Below are positions 54,203 through 62,737 of a DNA stretch of 64,000 nucleotides, in pieces. A program made the translations under genes and the position numbers. Numbering within the stretch: the first letter of the stretch is position 1; every line of letters begins with the position of its first letter. Source of the DNA: Lachnospiraceae bacterium (lineage in GTDB: Bacteria > Bacillota > Clostridia > Lachnospirales > Lachnospiraceae); contig SVEZ01000010.1 in the NCBI GenBank assembly GCA_015057115.1, positions 1 through 64,000 of the forward strand, written 5' to 3'. The notes beneath the pieces are model-generated. The model saw only the letters and a list, made by a program, of their open reading frames with translations. It was not told where the DNA came from and ran no database searches.

Positions 54203-55120
54203 CTATCTCTCGTTATTTTCTGACTTCTTATCCGATTTATTGAACATGTAAATACCAAGCAGGGTTACAAGGATTCCCACCCCATGCCAAATGCTGAAGT
54301 TTTCCTTTAAAAAGATTACACCGGCAGCCACGGAAATTACCGCTGTCAGATTGGCAAAAGACGCTGTTTCCTGACTGGTCATGCCACCTGCGGCATAATT
54401 CAGACAGAAAAATGCTACCACGGAGGAAAGGATTGAGAGGTAAAACAGTGCCACCAAAAATTCCGTTTTTGCAAAAAGCGGTAAAATTAAGGTCACATCT
54501 CCATTTAACTTCGCCACACCCAATACAGCAAACACTACTGCTGCCAAAAAGAACATGGTATAGGTTCTCTCAAAAGGCGTAAAGTCCTCCGCATATTTTC
54601 TGGTCAGTACATTAAACATGGAGCCGCAGAAAACCGCTACACAAAGGCACAGCACGCCAAAAAGTGTGACGCCCCCTTCACTTCTCTCAGACAGAGAAAG
54701 AATTGATACTCCCACCACCGAAATCACTGCAAATACCAGCTTCTTCGGCACAAAAGACTCTTTATTGACAGGTATGGACAATAAATATGCCACCACCGGT
54801 ATGATACCGATCATCATACCGGAAAAAGAGGAGCTGGTACTTTTAATACCATAATTCTCCGCCAAAAAGTATACTACCGGCTGGCAAATTCCAATAGCTA
54901 AAAGGGGAAGAAGCTTCTTCCCCTTTAGGTTTAATTTACCCACTTTAAAAATTGCCAGGCAAGTCAGTATGAAAAAACTCACCATAAACCGGATGCCTAA
55001 AAACACCTCCGGTGAGGTATAGGAAAGAGCAATCTTACTGGCCATAAAACTGAAACCAAAGATTGTATTTCCCAGAATAATTGCTAAATAAGATTTCTTC
55101 CTTTTACTTAACGTTCCCAT
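54203..55120 (-). CDS. EamA-family (DMT) transporter
   Basis: 305 residues with ten membrane spans and two EamA repeats (the second near FFCLNYAAGGMTSQETASFANLTAVIS). These carriers export metabolites or amino acids. It overlaps the upstream beta-CASP gene by 13 bp with no clear ribosome-binding site, so it is probably translated by coupling. Confidence 0.9.
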   Translation of the reverse strand: MGTLSKRKKSYLAIILGNTIFGFSFMASKIALSYTSPEVFLGIRFMVSFFILTCLAIFKVGKLNLKGKKLLPLLAIGICQPVVYFLAENYGIKSTSSSFSGMMIGIIPVVAYLLSIPVNKESFVPKKLVFAVISVVGVSILSLSERSEGGVTLFGVLCLCVAVFCGSMFNVLTRKYAEDFTPFERTYTMFFLAAVVFAVLGVAKLNGDVTLILPLFAKTEFLVALFYLSILSSVVAFFCLNYAAGGMTSQETASFANLTAVISVAAGVIFLKENFSIWHGVGILVTLLGIYMFNKSDKKSENNER

Positions 55121-56706
55121 TTATCACATAAGGCATTGATCTGATCCGCAAATTTTCCCAGATCTTTATTAGCCATTCCTTTACATTTATGTATTACTGC
55201 CATCAGCCTCTCCCCTGCAAGTACCAGACGATCAAACACGTTATTGGTACGAAGCTTCTGTGCTTTTTTCTCTACTTTAATGTGGCTGCCTTCCGCCACC
55301 TGTGTTCCGCTTATAAGGTCAAAAGCGTCTCCACTGTATGGTGCGTAAGCCTCCAGACCAAGGTCTCTTTTCAGATGGTCCGCAAAGCCCACTGCAGTGG
55401 TTTCTTCACCATGCACCACAAAAACCTTCTGGGGCTTTTTCGTAAAAGATGCAATCCATTCGGTTAAATGATTGTAATCCGCATGACCGCTGATTCCAGG
55501 AAGATTTACAATAGGCGCTTTTACCTCTACTTCTTCTCCGAAAAGTCTTACACTCTGCACACCACCCAACAGCGCATGACCTAAGGTTCCCGGAACCTGA
55601 TAACCCACAAAGAGAATGGTGGACTCCGGTCTCCACAGATTATGCTTCAGATGGTGGCGGATACGTCCCGCCTCACACATACCGGAAGCGGAAAGAATAA
55701 CCTTTGGCTTCGGGTCATAGTTAATGGCACGGGATTCATCACTGGTTACCGCTGTCTTTAATCCCTCAAAACGGATGGGATTCACACCGGAGCTTACCAA
55801 ATGACTGGCCTCTGTATTAAAGCAATCCTCCACATTCTTATGGAAAACACCGGTTGCTTCAATGGCCATGGGGCTGTCAATCCATACTTCAAAATGCTGA
55901 TATTCCGGTAAAAGTGCCTCTGCCTTAATTCTTCGCATAAAGTAAAGAAGCTCCTGGGTTCTACCTACAGAAAATGCAGGAATTACCAGGTTACCTCCCC
56001 TGTCAAAGGTTGATTTGATAAGTTTGGCCAATTCCACCGCATAATCCGGCGGTGTATCGTGGTTACGATTACCATAAGTAGATTCCATAACCACAAAATC
56101 CGCATCTTTAATATATTCCGGATTCTTAATAAGCGGTCGGTTTCCATTTCCGATATCACCGGAAAAAACAATTTTACGGGTTGTTTTATTCTCTGTAATC
56201 CACATTTCTATGGAAGAAGATCCCAAAAGATGTCCCGCATCCACAAAACGCACGGAAAGTCCCGGGCAAACATCAATCAAATCATGATAATTGCAGGACG
56301 TAAAATGCTCTAAAACCCCGTTGGCATCATCCAAATTATACAGTGGAACAATCAAATCCTTACCGGCACGACGGCCTTTTCGGTTCTTCCACTCCGCTTC
56401 AAACATCTGGATATGGGCGGAATCTTTCAACATAATGCTACACAACTCGCATGTTGCCTTGGTTGCGAAAATCTCTCCCCTGAATCCATGGCTGTATAAC
56501 AAAGGAAGCAAACCGGAATGATCAATATGTGCATGGGTTATAAAAACATAATCAATCAATGCCGGATTCACCGGAATCTCCTGATTTACATAAAGGTCCG
56601 GTCCCTGTTCCATACCACAATCCACCAGAATGTGCTTGTCGTTAAACTTCAAATAATGACAGCTTCCCGTAACCTCACGGTCAGCGCCCAAAAATTCAAG
56701 TATCAT
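55108..56706 (-). CDS. Beta-CASP metallo-beta-lactamase ribonuclease-like protein
   Basis: 532 residues. MBL motif HAHIDHSG, further ligands DAGHLLGSS and SGDIGNGN, then the beta-CASP segment with GRTQELLYF, SASGMCEAGR and HGEETTAVGF. The layout is that of CPSF-73/YSH1-like exoribonucleases rather than RNase J. A role in RNA processing is likely. AGGAGTGTG precedes the ATG. Confidence 0.93.
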   Translation of the reverse strand: MILEFLGADREVTGSCHYLKFNDKHILVDCGMEQGPDLYVNQEIPVNPALIDYVFITHAHIDHSGLLPLLYSHGFRGEIFATKATCELCSIMLKDSAHIQMFEAEWKNRKGRRAGKDLIVPLYNLDDANGVLEHFTSCNYHDLIDVCPGLSVRFVDAGHLLGSSSIEMWITENKTTRKIVFSGDIGNGNRPLIKNPEYIKDADFVVMESTYGNRNHDTPPDYAVELAKLIKSTFDRGGNLVIPAFSVGRTQELLYFMRRIKAEALLPEYQHFEVWIDSPMAIEATGVFHKNVEDCFNTEASHLVSSGVNPIRFEGLKTAVTSDESRAINYDPKPKVILSASGMCEAGRIRHHLKHNLWRPESTILFVGYQVPGTLGHALLGGVQSVRLFGEEVEVKAPIVNLPGISGHADYNHLTEWIASFTKKPQKVFVVHGEETTAVGFADHLKRDLGLEAYAPYSGDAFDLISGTQVAEGSHIKVEKKAQKLRTNNVFDRLVLAGERLMAVIHKCKGMANKDLGKFADQINALCDKWER

Positions 56707-56777
56707 AGGTCACACTCCTATACATATTAAGATAGTTTTATCTTAACATAGATGTGGTATATTCACAAGGCAACGCC

Positions 56778-58001
56778 CTATTTTTCATACAATAGTCTAA
56801 ATTGCTTTTTATCCACCAATGCCAGCAGGAAAACGATACCGATTGCCAGCGCGCCAACGACACCAATCATCTCCCATGCCACGGTAAATCCCTTCGTATC
56901 CACCAGTTTTCCCACTACCAGATTTCCGATGGCAGAAAAACCGCCGTTAAAAATCATAAGTATGGAATTTACACGTCCCCAATGGGTTGAGGGAATTCGC
57001 CTTGTCATATAAGGCGAACCACCCAACACATTGAAAATTTCTCCAAGAGTAAACACTGTCATAAAAAGGAAATACAAAAGAATCATCCGTCCTGCAAAGC
57101 TGCAGCTAAAAAGTCCCGCAACAATCAAGGTCTCGCCGATTACCATCTTTCGAACGTCTTTTATTCTTCCAAAAGCAGCGGTAATAAGTGGTGTTCCCAC
57201 AACCACCACAAATCCATTGATACTGGTCATCATACCAAACCAGGTTGCTCCATCCGCACCGTACAAATTCTCCATATTAAGCGGCAACAGATAGTTAAAC
57301 TGGGAGTACACCAATCCCGCAAACCCGGTTGCGATAAAATATAAGAAGAAGGTTTTTCTCTCTTTTAAAACTTCCCATAATTTTACGCCTTCTTTCTTTT
57401 CCTCGTACTCGCTGACATGCTTTTTATCCACCTGCAATCTTTTTACAAAGAGGAAAATCAACACTGTGGATGAAAAGGTTGCAAGGGAAGTAATAATAAA
57501 TGCCAGCCACAAATAGTGCTTAAACAACAATCCCCCCAATGTGGGCGCCAGCACCAATCCCAGGTTTCCGCCTAAATACTGCAAGCTGTAGGCATGTTCT
57601 CTGCTGTCACCGTCACTCAAATCCGCCACAATGGCATCATAGGACGGTCCCTCAATGGTGGCAAACACGCCCGCCACATAGAACAGCACGACACTGATAA
57701 AAGACAGCGGTATGATACCACTTATGAAAAAGCAGATAACCGTTACCATATCACAGCAAATAATGACCCACTTCCGGTTCAGGGTATCTGCCACTTTTCC
57801 GCCAAGTAAAACCGCCGGCAACTGCACAATTCCCATAACCATGGAAATTGTGGCAATGGTGGTGGCGGAATATCCTAATTTATTTTTTAATATCAGGGTC
57901 ATAATCGGCCAGATAAGAGAGCCCATGCTGGTTACGATACGACCGAAAAACAGGATATAAATTTCCCTGCTCAAGTTTTTGTATTGCTGTAAAAATCTCA
58001 T
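56778..58001 (-). CDS. Major facilitator superfamily transporter
   Basis: 407 residues with twelve membrane spans and a charged central loop (KRLQVDKKHVSEYEEKKEG). The loop GGKVADTLNRKW after span 2 is the MFS motif A. A drug or sugar-ester efflux role is possible, but the substrate cannot be told. AAAAAGGAG precedes the ATG. Confidence 0.9.
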   Translation of the reverse strand: MRFLQQYKNLSREIYILFFGRIVTSMGSLIWPIMTLILKNKLGYSATTIATISMVMGIVQLPAVLLGGKVADTLNRKWVIICCDMVTVICFFISGIIPLSFISVVLFYVAGVFATIEGPSYDAIVADLSDGDSREHAYSLQYLGGNLGLVLAPTLGGLLFKHYLWLAFIITSLATFSSTVLIFLFVKRLQVDKKHVSEYEEKKEGVKLWEVLKERKTFFLYFIATGFAGLVYSQFNYLLPLNMENLYGADGATWFGMMTSINGFVVVVGTPLITAAFGRIKDVRKMVIGETLIVAGLFSCSFAGRMILLYFLFMTVFTLGEIFNVLGGSPYMTRRIPSTHWGRVNSILMIFNGGFSAIGNLVVGKLVDTKGFTVAWEMIGVVGALAIGIVFLLALVDKKQFRLLYEK

Positions 58002-58111
58002 ATGTTGCTCCTTTTTATTTCTCTTTTCTTCCCCTTTACACTTTTGAGGTGTTGATTTTCAATTTCCCGTACACGAAATGCCAGCTCTTCGAATTCTTTT
58101 TCATTTTTCAC
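57998..58111 (-). CDS. Possible 37-residue coupling ORF before the MFS gene
   Basis: A GTG overlapping the stop of the GNAT gene opens the frame (V/M)KNEKEFEELAFRVREIENQ, ending at a TGA that overlaps the MFS start (ATATGA). It is charged and helical. It may be a coupling peptide or the tail of a lost gene. The ribosome-binding site is weak. Confidence 0.3.
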   Translation of the reverse strand: MKNEKEFEELAFRVREIENQHLKSVKGKKREIKRSNI

Positions 58112-58590
58112 CTGTTCTCATAGATTTTTTGAAACAGCAAAACCGGCGCTCCTTCCGTATTACACTCCTCTTTAACAAGTGTAAAACCATGTTTTTGAAG
58201 GATTCTTTGGGAACCGATATTCGCAGGATCTGTAATGGCATTTACTTGCTCTCCGTTTTTTAACATCTTTAGTAGCTTTCCAACTAACGCCGTACCATAG
58301 CCCTGATTCCAATACTTAGGAAGAAGCATGTATTCGATTTCGGCAACGCTATCTTCCTCGTTCCAAAGGATTGCTCCCATCCCAATATACTCTTCTTCCT
58401 CTTCTCCAACGAAAACCTTATACGTGCCAAATGGTAATTCTGACACATTTTGCCTGACTATCCATTGAAAAAGCATGTTTGCTTCCTCTGGGGTGAAAGT
58501 GCGTCCATAATTCATCTGCATTAGCTTTTCGTTAAAAACAAGCTGTGTATAAAGCTGTTTGTCACTTTCCTTATATTTTTCCAATCTCAT
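58108..58590 (-). CDS. GNAT family N-acetyltransferase
   Basis: 160 residues. The acetyl-CoA loop LPKYWNQGYGTALVGK and the later DPANIGSQRILQKHGF are typical of GNAT. The substrate is unknown. GAGGGACAATGAGAG precedes the ATG. It lies upstream of the MFS gene and downstream of an ASCH gene. Confidence 0.9.
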   Translation of the reverse strand: MRLEKYKESDKQLYTQLVFNEKLMQMNYGRTFTPEEANMLFQWIVRQNVSELPFGTYKVFVGEEEEEYIGMGAILWNEEDSVAEIEYMLLPKYWNQGYGTALVGKLLKMLKNGEQVNAITDPANIGSQRILQKHGFTLVKEECNTEGAPVLLFQKIYENR

Positions 58591-58617
58591 CTCTCATTGT
58601 CCCTCGCCTGTGATGAG

Positions 58618-59052
58618 TCAGTCTTCTTTTTCCTTGTATACCACTTCAAATTCTTCGCAAAGCAGCTCAAGGTTCTCATCAAATGGTTTTCCGATTTCCT
58701 TTAATTCCTCCCCGAAGAATGCCACGTGTACTTTTTTCCAATACTCATAAGACCGGTCACCTTCCCCTTCTTTGTAGGCATGCTCACGGGTTACATCTTT
58801 AAATAGTGTACGATATACCTTTGTTGTTTTGGTGATGCAAACGGCATTCTCGTCTTCATCCAGAATGATGTTGTATTCGCCCACCTTCGGTATTTTTTCA
58901 CCCTCCAGCTCATACCACAAATACGCGGAACAGGTGGCCGTCTTAATACCATCCTTCACAAGCTGCGCCAATCCATTCGGATCACCTCCAAAACACCATG
59001 CCTCATACTCTCCGGTTAAACCGGATAACTCCCACATTTTTTCTGCTGTCAT
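58618..59052 (-). CDS. ASCH domain protein
   Basis: About 144 residues from MTAEKMWELS (site GGAGGAAAAGAA). The conserved KTATCSAYLWYE loop and a C-terminal beta barrel match ASCH/PUA-like proteins, which are proposed to bind RNA; some have amidohydrolase activity on acetylcytidine. It is probably co-transcribed with the GNAT gene below it. Confidence 0.88.
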   Translation of the reverse strand: MTAEKMWELSGLTGEYEAWCFGGDPNGLAQLVKDGIKTATCSAYLWYELEGEKIPKVGEYNIILDEDENAVCITKTTKVYRTLFKDVTREHAYKEGEGDRSYEYWKKVHVAFFGEELKEIGKPFDENLELLCEEFEVVYKEKED

Positions 59053-59092
59053 TTCTTTTCCTCCATCTTTCTCATCACAATTCATTTTCTTA

Positions 59093-59330
59093 CTACTTCA
59101 GCTTCAATACTGCCACAATTTCGTCGCCATCCATTTCGCCGTTTTCCACAAAACCGAATGATTCGTACAACGCCTTTGCCACTGTATTTTCCGGCTCGTA
59201 GGAAAGTGCGCAATATTCCGCCTGTCCCTGCGGCCAGGTTTTAATGAACTCCAGCGCCAACCGTACGGCTTCCCTGCCGAAGCCCTTACCTTGAAACTTC
59301 TTGTCAATCATCAATCGCTTTTTTCCAAAT
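59093..59330 (-). pseudogene. 5'-truncated GNAT acetyltransferase remnant
   Basis: Only the C-terminal half of an acetyltransferase is recognisable, with RLMIDKKFQGKGFGREAVR and ENTVAKALYESFGF; the residues before about YDTFGKK do not belong to the fold. The 5' part is replaced by the end of the M29 aminopeptidase gene, whose stop is at 59340. A diamine or spermidine acetyltransferase is the closest match by eye. Confidence 0.7.
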
Positions 59331-59339
59331 GTATCATAT

Positions 59340-60569
59340 TTACACCTCAAATGCCCACTTTCCGCTACGGAAGATCGGAACGGTCTTGCCTTCCTGTGTG
59401 ATGGCGTCAATATCCAGTCCCCCATAGCCAATCATAAAATCGTTATGCTCCATAGAATCATTGATTCCCATCTTGCGGCACTCCTTGATGGTCTTTTCCT
59501 GGTATCCGCGAATGGTATTGGTGAATCCTGCACCCAATGCCAGATGGCAGGCTGCATTTTCATCAAAAAGCGTGTTCCAGAACAGCAGGCCCGACTCCGA
59601 AATCGGGGAGTTCACCGGCACCAGTGCACACTCGCCAAGATATGCCGCACCTTTGTCCATGGAGATCATCTGCTCCAAAAGCGCCTGATTCTTCTCTGCG
59701 TGAACCTCAACTGCTTTTCCTTTTTCAAAGCGAACCCAGAAATCTTCAATCAATTCGCCGTTGTAGGAAAGTGGCTTGGTGGCATAAACAATGCCCTCCG
59801 CCTCACCGCACATCGGAGACGTGTAGCACTCCTCGCTTGGAATGTTGGCATCAAAGGGGATGCCACCGATCGTGGTTTCCTCGCCGCCAAGGAACATTCC
59901 TTCCGGAATCATGCCAACGGTCAGATCGGTACCGTTATCGCCCTTGTAATGAAGCTTCGCAATGCCAAGGTTATTCAGGTACTCACAACGGTCGTGCAGA
60001 TTCTTGTTGTGTGCCTCCCAAGCTGCAATTGGATCTTCCATCGCACGGGATGTAAAAAGAATTGCCTCCCAAAGCTTTTCCATTGCCTTTCCTTTCGGAA
60101 GATCCGGGAATACCTTCTTTGCCCAAGCCGCGCCGGGAACCGCCGCGATACACCACTGGTATTTGTTTTCCATTTTATCCCAGTATGGTTTCACGATGGG
60201 CCAGCTCTTCTGATCTGCTTTTGCAATCTTATCCTGATCAACACCCTTAAGTCCGTCGGGATCATCGGATTCGATGTAAATACGACAAGGTTGCGTATCC
60301 ATCCAATGTTTCAGTCGCTCCTTCTTCCATTTTTCAACAGTTCCCAAGGTATCCACGCTCTGGTATTTCACGTCCAGCTTATAAAGTTTCTGGTAATCAA
60401 ACTCTACTATGACCTTTCGCGCTCCTGCCTTGTAGCACTCGTCCACCAGCAACTCAATAAACTTTGGCTGGTCGAAGCCGCAATAGATCAGGACATCCTG
60501 ACCTTTTTGAATATTCACACCCTTACGGGCAATCAATCTAGCATAATTTCTTAAAACTGTCACTTTCAT
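59340..60569 (-). CDS. M29 family aminopeptidase (PepS-like)
   Basis: About 409 residues from MKVTVLRNYA (site GAGGAGG), the normal length for PepS/AmpS. The family has Glu, His and Asp metal ligands, seen in GGEETTIGG, DSMEHNDFMIGYGGLDIDAI, and the ending PIFRSGKWAF. It removes N-terminal residues in the cytoplasm. The stretch looks GC-richer than its neighbours and is flanked by two broken acetyltransferase genes, which suggests it arrived by recombination. Confidence 0.93.
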   Translation of the reverse strand: MKVTVLRNYARLIARKGVNIQKGQDVLIYCGFDQPKFIELLVDECYKAGARKVIVEFDYQKLYKLDVKYQSVDTLGTVEKWKKERLKHWMDTQPCRIYIESDDPDGLKGVDQDKIAKADQKSWPIVKPYWDKMENKYQWCIAAVPGAAWAKKVFPDLPKGKAMEKLWEAILFTSRAMEDPIAAWEAHNKNLHDRCEYLNNLGIAKLHYKGDNGTDLTVGMIPEGMFLGGEETTIGGIPFDANIPSEECYTSPMCGEAEGIVYATKPLSYNGELIEDFWVRFEKGKAVEVHAEKNQALLEQMISMDKGAAYLGECALVPVNSPISESGLLFWNTLFDENAACHLALGAGFTNTIRGYQEKTIKECRKMGINDSMEHNDFMIGYGGLDIDAITQEGKTVPIFRSGKWAFEV

Positions 60570-60583
60570 GTTGCTGTCCTCCT

Positions 60584-60897
60584 CTACTTCTTTGTAAACA
60601 CCAATTCTTGCTGCGCCACTGTAAATCCCAGCTTTTTGGCAACTGCAATTCCAATGGCACATCCTGCTCACCAATTCGTGAAAAGTCAATATTCCGAATC
60701 AGCCAATCCAACTCCTGTTCCTCAACTTCAGGAGAGTAAGAAATCACCGGTTCTCCTTCGCAATTCGCAGCAATAACCTTATAAAAATATTTCTTGTTCA
60801 GCGGAATATCCCGATAATGACATTTACAAAGGCGAATTCCTTCGCGCTCTGTCCCGCAGGGAATTCCAAGATACTCCTGATTAAAGTCTTTTAACAT
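60584..60897 (-). pseudogene. Broken acetyltransferase-like gene upstream of pepS
   Basis: MLKDFNQEYLGIPCGTEREG reads well to about residue 85 and then loses sense. A different frame continues with GIAVAKKLGFTVAQQELVF up to a TAG at 60584-60586, which looks like the end of a GNAT protein. A frameshift and an internal deletion are the simplest explanation. The track ORF runs on into nonsense. GNAT membership is tentative. Confidence 0.6.
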
Positions 60898-60924
60898 AAA
60901 AATTTCTTCACCCACTATTCGATA

Positions 60925-62715
60925 TCAAGCAATTTCCTCAAACTGAGCCATATACAGGCGATAGTATTGTCCCTTTTTTTTCAGAAGTTCCTGTGGACTT
61001 CCGCTTTCCACAATACCGCCGTCATCAATTACAAAAATGCGATCCGCATTCTGAATGGTTGATAATCGATGGGCGATGACAAAACTGGTCCGGCCCTTTA
61101 AAAGCCCCTCAATTCCCCGTTGTACCAACAATTCATTTTTTGTATCAATACTTGACGTTGCCTCATCTAAAATAAGAATCTTCGGTTTGCTGATCATGGT
61201 TCGCGCAAAAGCAATTAACTGCCTCTGTCCCACCGAAAGACCTGCTCCCCGCTCTTTCATCACCGTATCATATCCCTTTTCCAGATTCATAATAAATCCG
61301 TGGGCATTAACCGCCTTGGCTGCCTCCATCACTTCCTCCATGGTTGCATCCGCCTTTCCGTAACGAATATTATCCGCAATGGTTCCGGAAAAAATAAAAT
61401 TCTCCTGGGTCATCACACCCATTTGTTTTCTTAGGCTTTTCAGGGTTACATCCCTTACATCAAAGCCATCCACCAGCACTTTCCCATCCTGAATATCATA
61501 AAACCGGCTTAAAAGATTTACGATGGTGGTTTTCCCTGCACCGGTAGGTCCCACCAGTGCAATTCGCTCTCCGGGTTTCACCGCAAAGCTTACATCCTCC
61601 AAAACCTTTGTTTCTTCTGGCGTTCCCACATCATAGGTAAAGGATACATGCTCGAAGTTTACTGCACCGGTAATCTCCGGCAACTCTTTTGCATCCGGCT
61701 TATCACTGATATCCGCGGGCGTATCCAACACCTCAAAAATGCGCTCTGCGGAAGATAAATTTGTCACCAACTGATTATAAAAGCTGGCAATGTTCATAAC
61801 CGGTTCCCAAAACATGCCGATATACACTCCAAAGGATACCAGGGTTCCAAGGGAAACCCGCTCCATACCGATGAGCTTGGTTCCGCCCCAGTAAAGACAG
61901 ACACAGCTTACACCCCAGCAGGCATTGATAACAAAATCAAACAAATCGGAACGGATTACAGCCTGATTAAAAACCTCTTTATGCTCTTTTACCAATTCCT
62001 CAAAATTATCTTTTGCTTCAGACTCCGCTGCAAAGCTGTGCACCACAGACATACCGGATACATCCTCATGTACGTAGGCGTTTAAGTTGGATGCTTTCTT
62101 CCGAAACTGCTGCCAAAAAGGCATCTGCATCTTAAAAATCATTATACAGCCCAGAAGCATCACCGGCAAGACTGCCAGACACAACAATCCCAAGGTCACA
62201 TCCTTTATTAACATAATCACTGTAACCCCCAGAATGGTAAAAATTCCCGGAATCAATGTTGTGACTGCATTTTGCAACACTCTCTTTAACGAATTTACAT
62301 CACCGATGATACGGGCAATAATTTTTCCCGTTGGTCTTCCGTCAAAAAACGGAAAACTTAAGGTCTGAATATGCTCGTATAAATCCTGTCTTATGGTTAC
62401 CAAAATATGGTTTGACACATAGGACATGGTGTACATGCGGATTTTTAATACAATCACAAATACAATATTGATGGCCAGAGTGAAAAGTCCCAGCCGCATC
62501 AGCCCCGCCTGATCTTTTTTCGGAAGGTACACATCCACTGCTTTTCCAATCAAAAGCGGGTTCACCAGAGAAATGCCTACCGTCACCACCAGGGTAAAAA
62601 GTACCAGCAGGATTCTTGCCTTATATGCCATAAGATAGGCAAAAAGACGCTTCGCCGTCTGTCGCCTGTCTTGATTTTTTAATTCCTCGTCCTGTTTGGT
62701 TGAATTGATTGCCAC
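60925..62715 (-). CDS. ABC exporter half-transporter (consensus NBD)
   Basis: 596 residues. Six membrane spans and an ATPase domain with Walker A GPTGAGKTT, Walker B ILILDEATSSID with catalytic Glu, and an altered signature LSVGQRQL (Val for Gly). GTG start behind AGGAGGGAG. It lies 22 bp after its partner and should form a heterodimer with it. Confidence 0.94.
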   Translation of the reverse strand: MAINSTKQDEELKNQDRRQTAKRLFAYLMAYKARILLVLFTLVVTVGISLVNPLLIGKAVDVYLPKKDQAGLMRLGLFTLAINIVFVIVLKIRMYTMSYVSNHILVTIRQDLYEHIQTLSFPFFDGRPTGKIIARIIGDVNSLKRVLQNAVTTLIPGIFTILGVTVIMLIKDVTLGLLCLAVLPVMLLGCIMIFKMQMPFWQQFRKKASNLNAYVHEDVSGMSVVHSFAAESEAKDNFEELVKEHKEVFNQAVIRSDLFDFVINACWGVSCVCLYWGGTKLIGMERVSLGTLVSFGVYIGMFWEPVMNIASFYNQLVTNLSSAERIFEVLDTPADISDKPDAKELPEITGAVNFEHVSFTYDVGTPEETKVLEDVSFAVKPGERIALVGPTGAGKTTIVNLLSRFYDIQDGKVLVDGFDVRDVTLKSLRKQMGVMTQENFIFSGTIADNIRYGKADATMEEVMEAAKAVNAHGFIMNLEKGYDTVMKERGAGLSVGQRQLIAFARTMISKPKILILDEATSSIDTKNELLVQRGIEGLLKGRTSFVIAHRLSTIQNADRIFVIDDGGIVESGSPQELLKKKGQYYRLYMAQFEEIA

Positions 62716-62737
62716 AATTCTCCCTCCTTCCTATTCC

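Noticed and set aside
59301-60554. 417-residue plus-strand ORF
   Set aside because: It lies entirely opposite the M29 aminopeptidase, has no domain sense and no ribosome-binding site. It is a shadow frame caused by GC-richer codons.
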